In this document: piece by piece, positions 6,752 through 8,640 of the stretch
How the letters are laid out: each line of letters starts with the position of its first letter
How positions within the stretch are numbered: position 1 is the first letter of the stretch
Source of the DNA: an uncultured Gammaproteobacteria bacterium
GTDB taxonomy: Bacteria; Pseudomonadota; Gammaproteobacteria; SZUA-140
Direction: 5' to 3'
NCBI GenBank assembly: GCA_945787585.1
Contig: CALZIG010000172.1
Span: 1 to 8,640, forward strand
Length of the DNA: 8,640 bases
Translations under genes and position numbers: made by a program
Notes under the pieces: model-generated
Told to the model about the DNA's origin: nothing
The model's database searches: none
Seen by the model: the letters and a program-made list of their open reading frames with translations, nothing else

Positions 6752-7588
6752 ATGAATTCCAGAAACCTGATCGCCACCTTTTTGTTATTAATCACAGCAC
6801 TGCCCGCTGCCCATGGACAACTGCTGCCCCGCTGGGAGCTCGGTATTGGTCTCGGTGGTTTAAACCTGCCCTACTACCGCGGCTCAGATATTTACCGTAA
6901 CTATGTAGCGCCATTACCTTATGTGACTTATCGCGGTGAACGATTAAGTATTGATCGGAGCGGTATTCAGGGGCACCTTTTTCAATCCAGGCGAATCAAA
7001 CTGGATCTGAGCCTCGCCGGCGGTATTCCTGTCTCTAGCGATGGTGATAGTCCGCGCGCCGGCATGCCCGACCTCGACCCGACTGTTGAACTCGGCCCGT
7101 CCCTCGAATTTAATCTGTGGCAACTTAGCCACAAGCGTCAGTCACTCTGGCTCAAACTACCGCTGCGTTCTGCCCATTCAATCGGTGGTGATGGTTTTTT
7201 TAAACATCGCGGTTGGACCTTTTCACCTTTTCTGGAATACACCGCGAGAAGTGTGGTACATGATGATTGGAAAGGCAGTCTCTCCGTCGGCCCGCTCTAC
7301 GCCGACCGCGACTACCACAACTATTTCTACGAAGTGACACCGGCTTATGTCACCACATCACGTAATGAATACCGTGCCAGCAGTGGCTACAGTGGCGCGC
7401 GTACCACTTTGTCATTCCGCAAAAACATCACTAAGAAATTACGCCTCGGCGTCTTTGCACGTTTTGATACACTGAAAAATACGACCTTTGAAGATAGCCC
7501 ACTGGTCACCACCAAACATTATCGCGCGTTAGGATTCGCGCTCATATGGATGTTCTCACAATCGGATGAGATGGTTAAAGTGCCGTAG
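6752..7588 (+). CDS. MipA/OmpV family outer membrane protein
   Basis: The 278-residue protein has a signal peptide (NLIATFLLLITALPAAHG, cleavage expected after residue 22 or so) and an amphipathic beta-barrel body. Family signatures visible in order are GLNLPYYRGSDIYRNYVAPLPYV with the conserved YRGS...PLPY pattern, a YRGERLSIDRSGIQG strand, PRAGMPDLDPTVELGPSLE matching the R-GMPDL...E-GP block, LWLKLPLRSAHSI, YADRDYHNYFYEVTP, SGYSGARTTLSF, and DSPLVTTKHY near the end, closing with an aromatic strand ALIWMFSQS. Members include MipA, a scaffold linking MltA and PBP1B in E. coli, and OmpV porin-like proteins; which role applies here is not decided by sequence. The gene is monocistronic by position, with a promoter-like sequence upstream and convergent to the next gene. 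No strong ribosome binding site is seen. Confidence 0.9.
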   Translation: MNSRNLIATFLLLITALPAAHGQLLPRWELGIGLGGLNLPYYRGSDIYRNYVAPLPYVTYRGERLSIDRSGIQGHLFQSRRIKLDLSLAGGIPVSSDGDSPRAGMPDLDPTVELGPSLEFNLWQLSHKRQSLWLKLPLRSAHSIGGDGFFKHRGWTFSPFLEYTARSVVHDDWKGSLSVGPLYADRDYHNYFYEVTPAYVTTSRNEYRASSGYSGARTTLSFRKNITKKLRLGVFARFDTLKNTTFEDSPLVTTKHYRALGFALIWMFSQSDEMVKVP

Positions 7589-7608
7589 CGCCATACGGCG
7601 TGATATTT

Positions 7609-8187
7609 CTAATCACTCAACTTCTCCACCGTATCTGCCAGTCTCCGACCAAGCGCCATGACCACGTTTTGTTTACTTTCATCAACCAACGAACCATCTT
7701 CATTAAAGGCCTTAAATGCCTGTGGAATCGCTTGTTGATCGGGTAACACCGTTACCCCAATATTGGCCAGCAACATCCTTAAAAAAACCAACCCGCGAAG
7801 CCCACCTAACGCACCAGGAGATGTCGCAAGAATGGCGGCTACTTTTCCCTGATATGCGACTAAAGGTGGCTCATCAGCGGATTCCGCACGTGATGCCCAG
7901 TCAATAACATTTTTCAGCAGCGGGCTAAAGGCACTATTGTATTCAGGGGAAGCGATGATGAAGGCATCATGCTCTATCAGGAGTTTTTTAAATCGATGAG
8001 CATTTTCCGGCATGCCCGATTCAGCTTCCAGGTCCTGATTGAAAAGAGGCATCGGGAAATCGGCTAAATCAATCAACGTAACATCGGCACCAGCCTCCTG
8101 AGCACCGGATACAGAAATCTTCAGTAACTTTTGATTGAAGGAACCCTTTCGACTGCTACCTGAAAAAGCAAGAATTTTTGACATCAT
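7609..8187 (-). CDS. NAD(P)H-dependent FMN reductase (flavodoxin-like fold)
   Basis: The 192-residue protein begins with ILAFSGSSRKGSFNQ, the FMN phosphate-binding loop (10-18) of the NADPH-dependent FMN reductase family, then DLADFPMPLFNQDLE, the flavin-ring segment SPEYNSAFSPLLKNVIDW (80-97), and TSPGALGGLRG (122-132), a second flavin-contacting loop. Members of this family reduce FMN, quinones, azo dyes or chromate with NAD(P)H in the cytoplasm; the substrate here cannot be named. Two adjacent ATGs (8187 and 8184) are possible starts, with an AGAGG ribosome binding site 5 or 8 bases upstream; the second (MSKILAFSG) is the more usual N-terminus. It is a single-gene unit on the minus strand, next to an IS remnant upstream. 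Confidence 0.9.
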   Translation of the reverse strand: MMSKILAFSGSSRKGSFNQKLLKISVSGAQEAGADVTLIDLADFPMPLFNQDLEAESGMPENAHRFKKLLIEHDAFIIASPEYNSAFSPLLKNVIDWASRAESADEPPLVAYQGKVAAILATSPGALGGLRGLVFLRMLLANIGVTVLPDQQAIPQAFKAFNEDGSLVDESKQNVVMALGRRLADTVEKLSD

Positions 8188-8195
8188 ACATACCT

Positions 8196-8265
8196 CTTTT
8201 AAAAGCGATTACAACTCAATACTGAAACTCAGTGGCCACTACTCTACGCTTACCTATTATAATAG
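8196..8265. repeat. three perfect short palindromes upstream of the FMN reductase gene
   Basis: CTTTTAAAAG (8196-8205), AGTGGCCACT (8231-8240) and CTATTATAATAG (8254-8265) are each exact self-complementary sequences. The last contains TATAAT on both strands and could be a -10 for the reductase with a leader of roughly 60 bases, although I found no -35 match. The first lies over the ribosome binding site region of the reductase. They may be operator sites or chance. Confidence 0.35.
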
Positions 8266-8283
8266 ATAGTGTGCTGAATAATG

Positions 8284-8520
8284 TGGACTTCCTTCGTTTC
8301 AGTAGACATTCGTGCCTCACGCGCTGGATTGCTCAAACGCCTCTGGGCTAATGTTTCCCAGGTGCTGATGACGTCTGGCTTTAATATAAAACACTTCGAT
8401 GTAATCGAATAATTCTGCTTTAGCTTTTTCTCGCGTACTAAAGATATGACGCCGTACTTTCTCTTTCTTGAGACTGCTAAAAAATGATTCGACTGCCGCA
8501 TTATCATAGCAATTGCCTCG
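8284..8520 (-). mobile_element. IS3-family insertion sequence remnant (right end, 3' part of transposase)
   Basis: The element end is taken as 8284, where the sequence reads TGGACTTCC and then TTCGTTTCAGTAGACA, a terminal repeat style known from IS3-family elements, with the terminal TG. The transposase remnant lies inside. The element is broken at 8520/8521 by the end of another element, so its left part is absent from the window. The exact outer boundary needs comparison with a complete copy. Confidence 0.7.
8317..8520 (-). pseudogene. IS3-family transposase (orfB), C-terminal 67 codons only
   Basis: Reading the minus strand from 8520 down to the TGA at 8317-8319 gives a 67-residue C-terminus starting RGNCYDNAAVESFF, with VRRHIFSTREKAKAELFDYI and HQHLGNISPEAFEQ following. 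YDNAAVESFF holds the third catalytic acid (Glu) of the DDE integrase core, and HQHLGNISPEAF is the usual terminal motif of IS3-group OrfB. The residues upstream that would complete the core (the first two Asp) are missing: directly before RGNC the frame reads KWDDY and then a stop, which is sequence of the adjacent element. The gene is therefore inactive here unless the rest lies on the far side of the second element. Confidence 0.85.
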
Positions 8521-8640
8521 GTAATCATCCCATTTTTAACTGACACCAAAAGCAGAGGTCATGCTGCTGCCAGCATTCGTTTAGGTGGCAAGCCACCATT
8601 CGCCTTATTAGGGCGTTCATTATTGTAGAACCAAAGCCAC
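8521..8640 (-). mobile_element. second IS element, end segment, inserted in the first
   Basis: The sequence starting GTAATCATCCC at 8521 and continuing through TTTTTAACTGACACC to about 8547 does not belong to the first transposase frame and looks like the terminal repeat of another IS. It is followed inward by the 3' end of a transposase gene on the minus strand. The boundary, between 8519 and 8521, is set by where the first transposase frame resumes its family sequence. The other end lies outside the window. Confidence 0.65.
8559..8639 (-). CDS. IS3-family-like transposase, C-terminal 26 residues (5' part outside window)
   Basis: The minus strand reads WLWFYNNERPNKANGGLPPK followed by RMLAAA and a TGA at 8559-8561. 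The pattern W-x-W/Y-x-YNxxRPHxAxxxxxP is the C-terminal hallmark of IS3-family OrfB (DDE integrase core). The frame is open to the window edge, so the gene may be intact beyond it. It is a different family member from the neighbouring remnant, which ends HQHLGNISPEAFEQ. Confidence 0.75.
   Translation of the reverse strand, partial: WLWFYNNERPNKANGGLPPKRMLAAA

Noticed and set aside
7588..7601. Possible terminator hairpin CGCC-ATAC-GGCG after the MipA/OmpV gene
   Set aside because: The stem is only 4 bp and is not followed by a convincing T-run, so it is not supported as an intrinsic terminator.
8250..8549. 99-codon minus-strand ORF spanning the IS region
   Set aside because: It is a shadow frame: the frame with the recognisable IS3 OrfB motif (8317-8520) differs from it, and this ORF crosses the IS-IS junction with no family resemblance.

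Overview
The window reads as chromosomal DNA of a gammaproteobacterium-like organism. Base composition looks balanced by eye, gene packing is tight with overlapping starts and stops, and the gene families (a GlpD-type dehydrogenase, MipA/OmpV outer membrane protein, HinT, large membrane GGDEF-EAL protein, IS3-family insertion sequences) are typical of Gram-negative Proteobacteria. No rRNA or tRNA is present, so the genus cannot be settled from this sequence.

Bases 3-5796 hold a plus-strand gene row. It begins with the 3' end of an FGGY glycerol-kinase-like gene, then a cytoplasmic glycerophosphodiester phosphodiesterase and a short GlpD-type FAD glycerol-3-phosphate dehydrogenase. Kinase and phosphodiesterase would each supply glycerol-3-phosphate, and the dehydrogenase would oxidise it to dihydroxyacetone phosphate. 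The next gene overlaps the dehydrogenase by 8 bp and encodes a probable lipoprotein of the ABC-transporter substrate-binding-like family (PF04392 type). After a 141-bp gap comes a 692-residue two-transmembrane HAMP-GGDEF-EAL protein in which both c-di-GMP domains keep their key residues. The lipoprotein and the c-di-GMP enzyme may form a periplasmic sensing pair; the tight packing behind glycerol genes is the most interesting aspect of the window.

Bases 5793-6649 hold a minus-strand pair, a HugZ-like PNPOx-fold flavin/haem-binding-type protein and an HIT-family HinT nucleotide hydrolase. The GGDEF-EAL gene and the PNPOx gene converge with overlapping stop codons. Around 6650-6751 is a divergent promoter region with a good extended -10 facing a MipA/OmpV outer membrane protein gene (6752-7588). 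A minus-strand NAD(P)H-dependent FMN reductase follows (7609-8187), with three perfect short palindromes upstream of it.

From about 8284 to the window end the DNA is mobile: the 3' end of an IS3-family transposase gene (67 codons left) is cut at 8520/8521 by the end of a second IS3-family-like element whose transposase runs off the window. This nested insertion was found by translating the minus strand in the frame that carries the conserved YDNAAVESFF motif. I see no CRISPR array, phage gene or toxin-antitoxin pair, and no clearly undescribed system; the glycerol/c-di-GMP arrangement is the best candidate for follow-up.
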